Shown here piece by piece: positions 40,821 through 52,508 of a stretch of DNA of 64,000 bases (the first letter of the stretch is position 1; each line of letters starts with the position of its first letter). A program made the translations under genes and the position numbers. The DNA lies in the NCBI GenBank assembly GCA_963082975.1, contig OY720348.1, positions 59,743,461 through 59,807,460 on the forward strand, given 5' to 3'. Under the pieces are notes generated by a model, which made no database searches, was not told where the DNA came from, and was given only the letters and a program-made list of their open reading frames with translations. This DNA comes from Labia minor (Eukaryota > Arthropoda > Insecta > Dermaptera > Spongiphoridae).

Positions 40821-41078
40821 ATGATATCGGATTCAGGCAAAGAAAACGTCCGACTTCCCTTCATCCCTCTGATCCCTGAAGTTTCTCTCATTTATCATCA
40901 GGCTCCGTTTATTTTATCAACGCCCTTTCGATTGGATTGGATTTCTCGTGGGACTCGATGCATTTGTAATCTCTGCCACCTCTTTCTTAAGAGGCCAATT
41001 TTCACATTTTATTCACTTCGTGGGAGAAAATTCAACCCTATTTATAATTCCAGTCAATTAAGATTAGTATACAATTAA
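40821..41078 (+). CDS. ORF of uncertain reality, unidentified
   Basis: An 85-residue frame starts MISDSGKENVRLPFIPLIPE, in a patch (about 40730-41040) that is more complex and GC-richer than its surroundings. It holds a few Cys and a basic stretch near the C-terminus but no motif I recognise. No splice sites or start context single it out. It may be a chance frame in conserved non-coding sequence. Confidence 0.2.
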   Translation: MISDSGKENVRLPFIPLIPEVSLIYHQAPFILSTPFRLDWISRGTRCICNLCHLFLKRPIFTFYSLRGRKFNPIYNSSQLRLVYN

Positions 41079-41604
41079 TTAATTGAATAATACAATTCAA
41101 ATGACAATTGTTTACTATGAATCTATCTTATATGTTCATCTTATTATCCTATATACTATTATTTCCTCCGATGTATATATATATATATATTTAAAAATCA
41201 TTTGGCAATAATCATTTTTTAAATAAAACTTTTAATATAATGATTTATGTAAAGATCTAGGCTCTTCATCGGTTCAATGAACTAATCGACTAAGAATACA
41301 TAAAATATTAATTACTCTTAGATATAATTTTATTAAATTAAATAATTATATATAAGTTTTTTTTGTATTTTAAATATTTAAAATATCATTCTTATTTAAA
41401 TTGTATAATTTATTTTAAGAAGCTAACAAAAAAAAAATTATCCTATAACTGTATTGCATTTATAATTGTGATTATTTATGGCACATTTATATTTCGGCGC
41501 ATTGATCGTCCGGCGCCTGGTGCTGAAGCAACAACAACAATGATTGCAATGTTTTATTTTTTTATACTTTGACACCTCTTAATAATGATTCAATGAGAAA
41601 AATA
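41079..41604. other. A+T-rich spacer
   Basis: Nothing recognised apart from a small GC patch near 41490-41530 without a frame. Confidence 0.4.
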
Positions 41605-41661
41605 AGTTGACCTGTGGCCAGGTCCGAACCGACCGAGGGTTTGAAATAAATTAATTTCTAG
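41605..41661 (-). repeat. Fam-S conserved short repeat
   Basis: Complements to GAAATTAATTTATTTCAAAC, CCTCGGTCGGTTCGGACCTG and GCCACAGGTCAAC. The GGTTCGGACC part resembles a Pol III B box. Confidence 0.5.
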
Positions 41662-41762
41662 CTACAGAAACAATTTCAAATAATTTTAATATATCTATTA
41701 ATGTAATAAAAAACAGATATGGATAGAACATAAATATTTTTAATTTTATTTTATTTATAATA

Positions 41763-41900
41763 TATATCTGAAGTAGCCGGCGTTGCCCGTGATCATAATA
41801 CGGAGGCTGTGACGTCATGAAGGGCTGGGTGACGTCATATAATTTTAAATTAAGAAAAACATAATGAAGATGATTTTTCCCGAGGATAAAACCAATACAT
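41763..41900 (-). repeat. Fam-Q relic with two CRE palindromes
   Basis: On the minus strand it matches the Fam-Q segment GGAAAAATCATCTT...TTAATTTAAAATT and ends at CGGGCAACGCCGGC. It carries two perfect TGACGTCA sites (41810-41817, 41830-41837) 20 bp apart. Confidence 0.55.
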
Positions 41901-42265
41901 TCGTGGTGATATGTAAAAAATCTCCTCATGTGAAATTTGGTGTGAAAATAACCCTTCCCTTCCTATCGTCGATCGCTAATACTACCACTTCCGGTTTCCG
42001 GATTTGCACCAAAAGTTGATCAATTCATCCCACTGATGCATTAAGTAAATATACCAAATTTCATCAAAATCCGTTGAGCCGTTCAGGCTGTACATATCTA
42101 TACGGACGGACAGACGGACGGACGGACGGACAGACATCATGCTAAAAATACTTTTTTCTGTTAAGAAAGTGCATGATTCGTGGAGATATGTAAAAATCTC
42201 GACATGTGAAATTTTGTGTGAAAACAATACCTCCCTTACTATCGTCGGTCGGTAAAAAAACAATT
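41880..42265 (+). repeat. Fam-L repeat, partial plus full copy in tandem
   Basis: The 3' part of one copy (GTGATATGTAAAAAATCTCC to CCTATCGTCGATCGCTAA) is followed head-to-tail by a fuller copy with TCAAAATCCGTTGAGCCGTT, a (GGAC)n run at about 42104-42133, and the same end. The minus-strand frame at 41982-42263 is a shadow. Confidence 0.6.
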
Positions 42266-43361
42266 AATAATAATAATATATAAATTCATAAATTTCAGTT
42301 CAAGGGTCTCTTAATGTGTGAATTCCATCAAAATAATTTCATCCATTTTCAAGATCTGAAAGATACATATACAATATACAAGTATATAGTATGTTATATA
42401 TGATTTAGCTATATTAGCATAATAAAATTCGATATATACATTTTAGTCTTGGATATTGATCCGATAAATAATTTTTATTATTTTCTATCTGGGAATTTAG
42501 AATCTAATATGTACTAACTTTGATAATCAACAGCTGGTTAAGTAATTAATTAAATCGAAAGATTCTTCAATTTTGCATTTTATTATATTTAAATTATCAT
42601 TTTAATTGGAACGTTTCTAGAATTATTTTTTATAATTTTTCTTTCTTTTTTTTACTAACTACAGGTGAAAAGTTTACAATAGACTATTTTTTCAACTGTA
42701 AACTTGATAAACTTTGATTGAATATCAGTCGGTCGCTTCATTCCTCGGATGGCGCGGGCGCTCTTCTACAAGCGTCTTAAATGACCCGTTAATAATGGGC
42801 AAACCAACTTATCTTTGTTAAAAATACTTTCCGTGGCTACATATAAAATAAAATCCACCATAAATATTTGAAAACAAATTCATTTGCAATTCTGTTCCAT
42901 TCTATTGAAATTATTTTATGAACATAAGTAAAATGTAATGCTAATCATATTCTAAATTCTCGCTTGTAATATTTTCAATTTAAATCAGAATAAAATTAAA
43001 AAGGATTAAATTTAGTTTTTAGTTGTTGATATTCGATTTGGTATTTTTTTTATTTTTGTGAAATGACAAAATACAACAATTTCCGAATCAATTTTACCAA
43101 AAATTTTAATAGAACATGTCTTAGTAAATTTTTTTTTTTACTATTATTTGAAAGAAGCAAAAGAACTAACAATAATTCAATTATTAAGAATAAATTTAAA
43201 TTATTAACAGGTATATACAAAATTTTATATCATTTAAATTATATTCTCTATTTTTCTTGAAGAGAATTTCAAAAATTTGTTTAATCAATGCTATATTATT
43301 TTTTTATTTGATTATTAATTATTTAACTGGATATATATAAATAGTTTATTATTATTTATTA
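42266..43361. other. A+T-rich spacer; GC-rich patch 42715-42805
   Basis: The patch at 42715-42805 is open on both strands: plus SVASFLGWRGRSSTSVLNDP, minus PIINGSFKTLVEERPRHPRN. Neither can be chosen, and I recognise no family. The rest is A+T noise. Confidence 0.3.
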
Positions 43362-43640
43362 TTGAGGTCACCTGGGAATGGCGGAGGCAACTCCAGACTA
43401 GTTAGGATTATAAAATCGAGAAGGCTGCAAAGGGAAGGGCACGTGGCTAGAATGGGAGAAGAAAGAATGGCTAAAAATATATTGGTCGGGAGACCGATTG
43501 GGAAACGTCCGCTTGGAAGACCAAGGAAAATGAGGGTAGGGGTAGGATGATTGTAGCTCAGGATAGTGACACTTGGAGAAATGGGGGTGCTGCGGCCAAG
43601 AACTTTCGATTTCCGTAGAGCCACAGCGATAGATAGATTA
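43362..43640 (+). pseudogene. LINE RT C-terminus (RTE-like) and 3' tail
   Basis: The frame reads GNGGGNSRLVRIIKSRRLQR, EGHVARMGEERMAKNILVGR and PIGKRPLGRPRKM, the signature that follows the RT in RTE/R4-type LINEs (RRL...GHV.RM...GRP.GRRP.GRPRK). After a frameshift it continues MIVAQDSDTWRNGGAAAKNF and stops, then a (GATA)n-like tail at 43627-43638. It is the best-preserved member of the LINE 3' relics in this window. Confidence 0.75.
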
Positions 43641-44139
43641 TTATTTATTATATTTAATTATTAATAATCACATGCTCTATGAAAATTTTTCTGACTTCCG
43701 ACTTGGGATAACCAAAGCTTATTGATTATAAAAGTTATTGAGTTTTTCCTATGATGGTAATAAAAAAATCCAAGCTAAATGGAATTAGTCCAAATTCAGT
43801 TAACTCCTGTGCCCCGTCGAAGAAGGCTCTAGATTATTTGTTTTGATCTCATGATTGATTAACATTAATGACTTTGCTATGTGTTAATGAAAAATCATAT
43901 GGATAATCTAAATGAATATATATATATATATATATAATTGATAAATTAAATAATATACACTTTATATTTATATTAAATATTGTATTGTTTTATTAATAAT
44001 CGAATTATTAAATCTTTAAACATATGAATTATGATAAAATTTTTAAAAATCTTTTTTTCCGTACCTCTTTTAATATATCTAATAATAATTTTGTATGCGA
44101 TAAAATTGAAAAGGAAATGTGTCAAAGAATTTGTACGAT
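43641..44139. other. A+T-rich spacer with (AT)n
   Basis: AT run at about 43917-43937. No gene supported. Confidence 0.4.
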
Positions 44140-44230
44140 TGGGTATTGTGCTGATCTCCAAATGGGTTCCCTGGCACTGGCATAAATATCCGGCTCAAAT
44201 CCCGCATTGCGGACGCAGAGGCAACACACA
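44140..44230 (+). repeat. possible tRNA-derived SINE fragment
   Basis: CGGCTCAAATCCCGCATTGC resembles a tRNA T-arm with B box, and ATTGGGTATTGTGCTGATCT lies about 45 bases upstream, where an A box would be. The fit is loose. The frame across it (44031-44267) is not protein-like. Confidence 0.25.
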
Positions 44231-44867
44231 AACGAATTTACTTTTTCTAATCATTGTATTTTTCTAATTTCTATTTTTTTTTTTATATATTACCAAAATA
44301 TATATAAATAATCAATCATTATTTATTTATATATTAAATGAATAAATTTAAATCTAATCTTTTTTTTTTTAACTGAACTAGAAAGGTGAATTATGTTTTT
44401 TGTAAGAAAATCCAAACCTTGACACTTGTTGCAAAATTGAATACATTACATTATTGTAGGATTTGAAAATTACCTAACATTAAACATTATATAATAACAA
44501 TAAATAAGTAAATAAATAAATAAATAAATTCTTTCTTTTTTTTTTTTTCATTGATATCGAATGAGGTGGGTTTGATAGAAGCCAAATTTCAATTGACACT
44601 CCAATGAATGACATTTTCTTAATAATGTTAATAAAAATTATATTCCAAAGAGATTTTTTATATATATATATATAATGTTCTTACGTCACTTTTTCTTTTA
44701 TATTTAAAATTAAATAATTTGATTGAAAAAATATACATATAGGGTCTTTTTCTCTCTGACTGTAAGAATTCCACTTCCCTACACAGGACACTTTAACATA
44801 CACAATACGCTCAAAGAAATCGAAGTGAGATAATTTATTTTATTTTTTTTTTAGATGAATTAGAGAC

Positions 44868-44925
44868 ATATGGTTGCTGTGGCCAAGAAATTTCAAGTTC
44901 ATTGGCGCCGCAGCGATGTAGAATA
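44868..44925 (+). pseudogene. LINE 3'-end relic (short)
   Basis: GGTTGCTGTGGCCAAGAAAT and TTCAAGTTCATTGG match the end of the LINE family seen at 22590-22800 and 43362-43640. Confidence 0.5.
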
Positions 44926-45022
44926 AATCAATAAATGTTCATAAAAATCAACAGAATTTCTTAAAAACATATTTTGAATCATTTAAGAATTTTAATTTAT
45001 ATTTTATTTGATAAATGTATTT

Positions 45023-45062
45023 AAATTATTATACTAGCAAAAATTGTATATATATATATATA
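45023..45062 (+). repeat. Fam-Q start fragment with (TA)n
   Basis: ATTATACTAGCAAAAATTGT followed by TA repeats: only the first bases of Fam-Q, directly upstream of the palindromic element. Confidence 0.5.
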
Positions 45063-45077
45063 TATATTATTATCATA

Positions 45078-45470
45078 TTTATCAGGGATATAATCATTTT
45101 TTCGAAGATTTTTTTTCTCGACGTTTCGGCACCCATTTTGGCGCCAAATTCAAGGTGGGAATATTTTTAGGATTCTGGGTCTTAGTCTGGACAACAGCCC
45201 CAGGCGGCCTCGGGCTGTTGTACAGTGCGGACGTGTGCCAGTCTCAGAATTGCCCTGGATTCTTCGGAGCTCTGCAGCAACGCAGTGACTAAAAAACCAC
45301 CCAACCTATCAATCTATAATCCCGATATTAACCCTTGGTCACACAGACTAAGACCCAGAATTCCAAAAATATTCCCACATAAATAATCTTTTAAAAATGG
45401 CGCCAAAATGGGTGCCGAGACGTCGAGAAAACAATCTCACAAAAATACGTGATTATATCCCTGATAAATC
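45078..45470. mobile_element. palindromic Penelope-like element
   Basis: The two ends are inverted copies over more than 100 bp (TTTATCAGGGATATAATCA outermost, then CTCGACGTTTCGGCACCCAT, TTTTGGCGCCA, GGTGGGAATATTTTTAG and TTCTGGGTCTTAGTCTG). The arms, read outward, contain GGCGCCAAAATGGGTGCC followed by GAAACGTCGAG, a sequence type known from the terminal repeats of Penelope-like elements, which carry hammerhead ribozymes. The unique centre (about 45185-45320) encodes a GC-rich frame ending CQSQNCPGFFGALQQRSD and a 10-bp-stem hairpin. The class assignment is inference. Confidence 0.5.
45194..45224. repeat. perfect hairpin, 10-bp stem
   Basis: ACAACAGCCC and GGGCTGTTGT flank an 11-base GC-rich loop. 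It sits in the centre of the palindromic element. Confidence 0.7.
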
Positions 45471-45475
45471 TCATA

Positions 45476-47939
45476 ATCTTATCTTATTATGCTAGCTAAA
45501 ATTGTATATATCTATCTATCTATATATCATGGTTCTCAAAAACCGCTCTAACGATTTTTTTCAAATTCACACTAGATATAGTATTTATAAAGAAAAATTA
45601 AGTTTTATTGATGATATCTCTTGAAACATTCAGCTTCATTATTAATTTCTTAATTGAAAATTATATATGGAAAACGTCAAAATTGGCCTCCATTTTTATT
45701 TGTATTAATATTTTTTTTTATTTAAAATATTTTAAAATTTATTATTTAATTTCGAAATAAAATTAAAAATATTTATTTTTAATAAAATATATATAGATAT
45801 TTATTAATCTCTCTCAAAAAAAAAAAAATAAAATAAAAAACATCAAATCTGCCTGCTAAGACAGTAAAAAAATGACAATTTTTTATCTAAATACATATAG
45901 TCCAGCGGTTGGACTGATGTTTTAACGATTGGATTTCGTCGGTTCGAAACTCTCCGGGTGAATCGTTATTTAAAAATGAAAATAATGAATTTGTTATTTT
46001 TTTTCTTTTTATCTATTGTTTACATTTTAATAAATTACTATTTTAAATTTATTTATTCATTGTTCTTTTATTAAATTTAATATTTATTAATATTATTTAT
46101 TATTAATTTATATATTGATGACATCACAAATGACATTTATATTGAAATTTGACTCCCGCCTTTTTTTAAAGAATATTGTATTAATATTTTTTTTATATTT
46201 AAAATATTTTAAAATTTTTTATTTAATTTCGAAATAAAATTAAAAATATATATTTTTTTTATATTTAAAATATTTTAAAATTTTTTATTTAATTTCGAAA
46301 TAAAATTAAAAATATATATTTTAATAATATTTTATAATTATAAATTACGATATATATTTATCAATAATAATGAATTTTTTTTTTTTAACTTAATTACAGA
46401 GCCGAGGCTCGGGGTCCCGGTATGATCTTAATATATTGTGAGAATTAGATAAATAATGTAGAGAGAAAAAAATATTTAAAAATAGATATTTATTTAAATG
46501 AAATAAAATTATTTAATTTACAGAATGAAAATGTCTATAATAATGTCTAAACATTTTTTCTTTATAATTTTACATTATAATAATACTAATTACAGTAGTT
46601 ATAATATATGGGGAATTTTCAACTTTGACTGCCGATTTGACCATGTTCCCAAACGAATTTTAAAAAAACCAAGACCACTTTACATTTACACATTTTAAGC
46701 TCTAATCGAATCCAAAATCAAAATTTAAAAAATCGAAAAACAAACTCACAGATATATAGATTTTATAAATGAACATTTATACAATTTATTTTAATTAATT
46801 TGAAACATTTTAGGAAACAAATTTTTAATGGGTCATTTTTAGAAATCCCATTTAACAATTATAATAAATAATTAAAAAATTGTAAAATTTTTAAAGTATA
46901 TAAAAATAAATTGTATAAATTGGTTAAAGGGTCGAGTGATAGTTCGGTGTCCCAGGTATATATTTTATATTAACACGCCTACTTTTCTGTATAATAAAGA
47001 TATAAAGAATCATATTTTAATTTTTATATAACCAAGAAATCATTTTTTCACTTAAAATATAGTTGTAAAGCCCAAATCTCCGATCCATATAACATCATCG
47101 ACTGGGCCGCTACCAAAAGGAGTCTTCTCTTGCTCTGACTAGGGCCACCGGTATTTGCCATTAGTCTCGAAAAAATAATATTAAATTTTATATAAATTTA
47201 TAAATTAGAATATTTGAATTTGTTTAAATTTTAACACATGTAATCAATCATATGCATAAAGAATAGAAAATTTTGAAAATCAACTTGGTATTAAATTCAG
47301 AAAAAAAAAATACTCATATATAGAATATATAGACTAATCGAATATAATTGAAACTCTTTCTCTCCCTCTATTTTAAATTTGAAAAAACGGAGTGTTAAGA
47401 AATTAAGATTCCTTATACAACATGGATGGTTAAATGAATTGGGCTCCCTACCTCCCTGAGAAATTCACATTAAAAATGTTTATAATATTTTAGTTTATTA
47501 AATCAAACTATTATTTTTTTATTTCAATATTTTTAATGTTAATACAATAATTTTTATTTTATAATCTATAAAATAATTTAATTATTTTTAAAAACAACGG
47601 TCTTCAATTACAATTTTTTTACTCTCTACTGACTGTTCATTTCATAACTGAAAATAGTGTCGAATAGAAATAGACGATATTACTTGGATTAATCTTATTA
47701 TGCTAGCTAAAATTGTTTGTTTGTATTATTGAGGACCCCAGTTCAATTCATTTTAATTAGATTGATGCAATGATGCAACATTTAATAATTGTAATAAATA
47801 ATTAATTGTAGATTAATATTTTTTAAAGGGTCGAGCGACAGCTCGGTGTCCCAGGTATTAATATTACCAGCCAAACCCAATAATAATGAATCATTTTTTT
47901 TAACTTAAGTACCGAGCCGAGGCTCGGGGTCCCGGTACT
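45476..47939 (+). mobile_element. 2.46-kb composite repeat unit, copy 2
   Basis: Matches 32691-35154 at a constant offset of about 12785 bases, with only around a dozen substitutions and small indels seen by eye (for example TATATATAG versus TACATATAG). Boundaries are the same in both copies and the flanks differ: here a palindromic element on the left and (AAT)n plus (AT)n on the right. It contains the same internal Fam-Q copies (45476-46425, 47692-47939), tRNA-like patch and LINE RT fragment. Confidence 0.8.
47057..47169 (-). pseudogene. LINE (R1-like) RT fragment, second copy
   Basis: Same frame as at 34272-34383 (TGGPSQSKRRLLLVAAQSMM, LYGSEIW), carried along in the duplicated unit. Confidence 0.65.
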
Positions 47940-47987
47940 AATAATAATAATAACATTCACGGAAATCTAAACTAATGTATATATACC

Positions 47988-48018
<31 letters not shown>

Positions 48019-48039
48019 GTATATACATATGTATATATA

Positions 48040-48230
48040 TTTGTAATTTTGATATATTAAACCGCTCTAAGGATTTTTTGAAATTTTTATAAAGAAAAAT
48101 AGATCTGTATTGGTTTCAGCCTTGGGAAAAATCATCTTTGTTAGTTTTTTCTTCAGTTAAAATAGGAATTTTAATAATAAAAAAATGGCACCGGGCAACG
48201 CTGGACAGGGCTTCCTTAAATACAAAATAT
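48040..48230 (+). repeat. Fam-Q partial copy
   Basis: Has TTAAACCGCTCTAAGGATTT, GTTTCAGCCTTGGGAAAAAT and GGCACCGGGCAACGCTGGAC. An AT microsatellite (about 47990-48040) precedes it. Confidence 0.55.
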
Positions 48231-48841
48231 AAGAAATAATGCCTTTAAGTATTATTCTGAAATTTGTTATGAATTTTAGAATAGAAAAATCAATCTTAAT
48301 ACATATGTTTTATTTTTTATTTTTTTTTTTAGTTTTGTTTTCATTATTCAAAAAATATCAAATACAATATATATATATAATGTTGTTTGATAATTAATTT
48401 ATTTCAAATGGTCGATAGGTCTCATTTTTTTTTACAACTTGGTAACCAATAGAACAAGTAAGTTATACTTGATATAATTACTTCGATCCTGCCTTAAAAT
48501 TTCCAAACTCTTCATGTAAAAATTCATAAAGAGAAAAAACAATTGACAAGCAATTCGTCAGAAGTAATTTTTTTTAAAATATCAGACAAGTTTAAGATAA
48601 TTTAAATAAACAATGATTAAAAAAATGAAATCAGACAGAAGAAGTTCTTAATTATGTTAAATTATTTACAAAATGTTTCGTTAGTGTTTAATAATAGCAT
48701 ATTATACTAACAAAAATCTTATTAACTATAGCTCAGTTTGAAAATGGTTTCGGGTATTATACTGAAATTTATTAGAAATTGGAGAGTTTTAAAATTGAAT
48801 ATATATAAAATCGATCTTAATAAGTTATATTTTTTACTATC
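48231..48841 (+). other. A+T-rich spacer; Fam-S copy at 48375-48440
   Basis: Contains ATTAATTTATTTCAAATGGT followed by CGATAGGTCTCATTT (Fam-S, diverged). Nothing else recognised. Confidence 0.4.
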
Positions 48842-48860
48842 TGTGTGTGTGTGTATGTGT

Positions 48861-48918
<58 letters not shown>

Positions 48919-49371
48919 AGTCAAGATTACGCAAAAACGGTTTGAGCTAGAATGATGAAATTTGGTACATGGACATTATTCAAAATTCATAGTTTTCTAT
49001 CAACTTTTGAGAAATGTAGCTCAACCGGAAGAGGGTCATTACTTACAACGTTTTGATTTTTTTTCCTCTAAAGTGACCGTAAAAATAAAGATATATGTTT
49101 GATAATTTTTCACATGATTAATAATTATATAAAACTGCTATATATAGAATTTCAGCTTGATTGATTCGCTGAAATTACCAGAATTAATTTTTTAACACTG
49201 CAAATCTCACGCGCCAACACGTGACGTGGTGCCATCAACAAAAAGCCAAACATGCGCTGGTTTAATATTTATTATTTATAATTTATAATTAATTAAATTT
49301 AAATTAAATATAATATATTATGTTATTTAATCCAATTCAAATTGCGAGATAGTCGAGTGGAGACACTCCAG
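48842..49371 (+). mobile_element. Fam-A repeat, copy 7 (starts at the GT run)
   Basis: Starts in a long (GT)n run (48842-48916) and continues GTAGTCAAGATTACGCAAAA to the end GAGTGGAGACACTCCAG. The terminal hairpin is missing. Nearly the same as copy 2 from the GT run on. Frames through the GT run on both strands are artefacts. Confidence 0.85.
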
Positions 49372-50322
49372 CTAATTTTATTTTAGTTTCTTGTTCAATA
49401 TTGAAAGAATATCAAATACAAATCATTTGTAATTCACGTTTTAATAAAGTAATTGAAGTATATAAATTATTTATATAACTATACATGTGTTTATGAATAT
49501 GAAAAATGTTATTATAATCAGGATTAATAAATATATTCATAGGGAAAGTTTATTAAACGAATAACTATGATTAATTAATATTTATAATTAAAAATGGATT
49601 ATTAGTGGATATAAAGAATAGAATAGTTGTTAATTACCTATTAGAAAGATCACGAAGCCATCCATGTTGGCGTCTTTTTCGATTCACTGTTCAATGTATA
49701 CTAAAAATTAAATTATTTGAATGTATTTTATTTTATTTATAATATTTTAATATTATTTTTCAAAGAATTGGCCGAGTTGCTTATCGCTATTCAATGAAAT
49801 AATATAAACAATCGAATTATTGTGGCTGGGCCCGTTTTCCTCCACAGCACATTTATAAAATATATACTAGATATTATTTATTTTTTTATTTATTAATAAT
49901 TAAATTGATAAAGAAAATAATTTAAGGAACTTTGTTCTCTTCGAAAAAGATATAATTTATATATTTATATATCTAATTTATAAATATATAAATATTTTCT
50001 TTTTACAATTAAATTAAAAACAATTTTTTTTTTAATATTATTTTGTTTTTTATATTTTATATTATGATATTTTATATAAGTCTCAGTTTTTAATTATATA
50101 TATTTAATTTAATTAATTATATATATATGTGGCAAAGTCATGACGGCCTCGGACCCTCACCGTATTTATATATTCATATATATTTTTAATGGTAATCCAA
50201 TGACAATTAAATTAATTTTAGTTTGTTCTGAGATATGAGGGTCCGAATCTATTAAAAGATTTTCTTTCTCAATGCAATAACTTATTATGGAGCCCCCTAG
50301 AAACTTAAAATTAAAGGCTTTT
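49372..50322. other. A+T-rich spacer with one short inverted pair
   Basis: TCGGACCCTCA (about 50148) and TGAGGGTCCGA (about 50236) form an 11-bp inverted pair about 80 bases apart, perhaps a small MITE remnant. Otherwise nothing recognised. Confidence 0.35.
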
Positions 50323-51105
50323 CTAACTTGGGACCATCCTCTCTTTTGAAAAGTTAATAAGATTGATTTTTTCCAATCTGCCCATAAATGTAAATTTTTT
50401 TTTTAGATTTAATTCATACCAATTTTTAGCAATGTCTGCCAAAAAATATTTTAATGCTTGAATTTTTATTGTTTCATTTTGTAGATCGAACCTCAAACAT
50501 TCTTTTTTAAATTTTTCAATCCATACATCGACATCTTGGTTTTTGCCTAAAAATATTTCTAAATTGAATTTTTTTTTCAATATCCTTTAATACGTGGATT
50601 AATTATTTATATCAATGGTGTTATCCATGTTAGTTAAATTAATAGAATCATTTAATTGTTCTTCAAGCAATTCGCCTTTAAAAATGAAATTATCATCATT
50701 GTCTAAATATAATTTCCTTATATCTTCATCTAGAGCAGCCACCTTTGGGTTTCTGAAACTCCCGACCCTTGTCATACCTTTACAGGCTGCCTGAATAACG
50801 CTTAATTTCATCAGCTTAGGGTGATGAGATTCGTGACGGTACTTTACAGGAAATAAGTAAGTCAGGGAAGAGCCCTGGAAACTGATAGCGTGGAAAGAAC
50901 TCACCATAGCGCCATCAACTTGCTCCTTGACCATATGTATTATAACCTTCGCTGCCATCTCGGAAGAAGCTTGTTTAATAAGTGAGGGATTTATTTGGAG
51001 ATAAAAGAAGTGAGATGTAGTTTCTGAAATGTATAAAGAAACAAATCTCAAGTCTCTTGGTAGTGTAACTTGGTTAAATTTATAAGGTGAAAAAATATAT
51101 AACAA
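50323..51105 (-). pseudogene. retrotransposon gag-like pseudogene
   Basis: Two minus-strand frames lie end to end. The first (51105-50599, 168 codons) has an ordinary, partly acidic composition, with SSEMAAKVIIHMVKEQVDGA early and AALDEDIRKLYLDNDDNFIF near its end. After a frameshift near 50590 the second (50580-50323, 85 codons) reads FLGKNQDVDVWIEKFKKECL and continues through IQALKYFLADIAKNWYELNL. The F.G...DV..WI.KF...C followed by K.FL...A..WY pattern is that of retrotransposon Gag capsid domains. The upstream frame is unidentified and could be the Gag N-terminus. No LTR or primer site was found with confidence. Confidence 0.5.
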
Positions 51106-51255
51106 AATAATAGTGGATAGGTGTTTCTATGATGAATGCTTGTTTCTTTCTATTCGTGTCTGGCTCTGTTCAATCCAACGCCCTCCCGTGGCCAAACCCG
51201 AACTTACATATATATATATATATGAATATATATATAATATATATTATATATAGAT
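51106..51255. other. short spacer
   Basis: Contains TTTGGCCACGGGAGGGCG on the minus strand, which could be a weak primer-binding-like TGG start for the gag-like relic, and a TA-rich run. Not supported further. Confidence 0.25.
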
Positions 51256-51922
51256 TACACCTAATTCTGTTTATACACGGTAGATTGGTTTCAGAAAAAA
51301 CCGTGTAAAAAAGACATGGATCTTATGCAAAAATTGGTGATTGGTTCCTTATCTCTAAAACCTATTAAATTTAGAGAAAAATAAGGATTTTTTAAAAATA
51401 TGTATTCAGGCTTATTTTATTAAATGACAAATATAATGTGTATTTAAACATAATTATTAAAGAGGTTTACCTTTATCTATCTAAGTGCGTTACAATTAAA
51501 TTTTATGTAACGTTGGAAAAACAAACTTGCGTTTAAAAAATGTCTTTACTAAACAGGTGTGTTTCCATTGTAAGTTCCAAAAATACTAAAACGTTTCTAA
51601 ATATTGCAAAAAGACAATTCCTTTATATTTTTGCCATTTAGAATTTCTCTGACCAAAAAATTTGCTTGAATGTATGTACGTAATGTATACACAAAAAAAA
51701 ACGAAAGAGAAACAAATACATACATATAATCTTTATGCTCTTTCTATTTTTCGTATGGATTCTAGCTATTTGTGAGCTGTGTGTGTTTTTATTTATGTGT
51801 GATGTGATAGTTTGAACCGTGATAAATCGAATAAAATCGTGTAAAAAATTTTAAAATTCTTGATTTTCAAACCGTGTTAAATCCAATTTGTGTAAAAAAA
51901 GACCGTGTAAAAATAGAATTGG

Positions 51923-51927
<5 letters not shown>
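51256..51927. mobile_element. TIR element with ACACGGT repeats (672 bp)
   Basis: Inverted ends TACACCTAATTCTGTTTATA and, complemented, TACACCCAATTCTATTTTTA, each followed by CACGGT, in TA-rich flanks. ACCGTGTAAA recurs just inside both ends. Ends of this kind suggest a pogo/Tigger-type or other TA-inserting DNA transposon; that is inference. The interior is non-coding. Confidence 0.7.
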
Positions 51928-51957
<30 letters not shown>

Positions 51958-51961
<4 letters not shown>

Positions 51962-52425
51962 TTTTTGAAATATTAAATTGCTCTAAGGATTTTTTTGAAA
52001 TTCACACCATATATAATTTTTATAAAGAAGAATCAATCTGAATTCAGCCTCGGGAAAAATCATCTTTGTTACTTTTTTCTTAATTTAAAATAGGAATTTT
52101 AATAATAAATAAATTACACCGGGTAACGTCGTACAATGCTTCCTTAAATACAAAATATTATAAATAAAATAAAATTATAAATATTTATTTTAATAATATT
52201 TTTTAATTAAATTACATAATATATATTATGTTATATCCACAGGCCATACTTTTCTGTCTTCCGGTGCATTAATACGTAAGTTTAAGGGCTGTAAATTTTA
52301 TGACTATTTTTTTTTAATTATTTGAACGGCGGTAAACCAGGTAATAATATTACCAGTTAAACCCGATAATAAGGAATATTTTTCTTTAATCACCGAGCGG
52401 CTGCTATGTGAATCAGGTAATGTAT
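51958..52425 (+). repeat. Fam-Q copy, diverged
   Basis: Has TTGAAATATTAAATTGCTCT, CAGCCTCGGGAAAAATCATC and ACACCGGGTAACGTCGTACA. It ends in two variants of the family end (CGGTAAACCAGGTAATAATA, then CACCGAGCGGCTGC...AATCAGGTA). An (AT)n run of about 37 bases precedes it. Confidence 0.5.
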
Positions 52426-52464
52426 TTAAAAACTGTAATTTGTTTCAATAACTTATGCTATATA

Positions 52465-52508
<44 letters not shown>

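Noticed and set aside
44140-44230. A true tRNA gene.
   Set aside because: The B-box-like sequence is good, but arms do not pair into a cloverleaf by eye and the A box is poor.
48722-48934. Open frames across the (GT)n run on both strands.
   Set aside because: They encode only dipeptide repeats from the microsatellite of a Fam-A copy.
51106-51255. A tRNA primer-binding site and LTR edge for the gag-like relic.
   Set aside because: A TGGCCACGGGAGGG stretch is present, but no repeated LTR sequence was found on either side.
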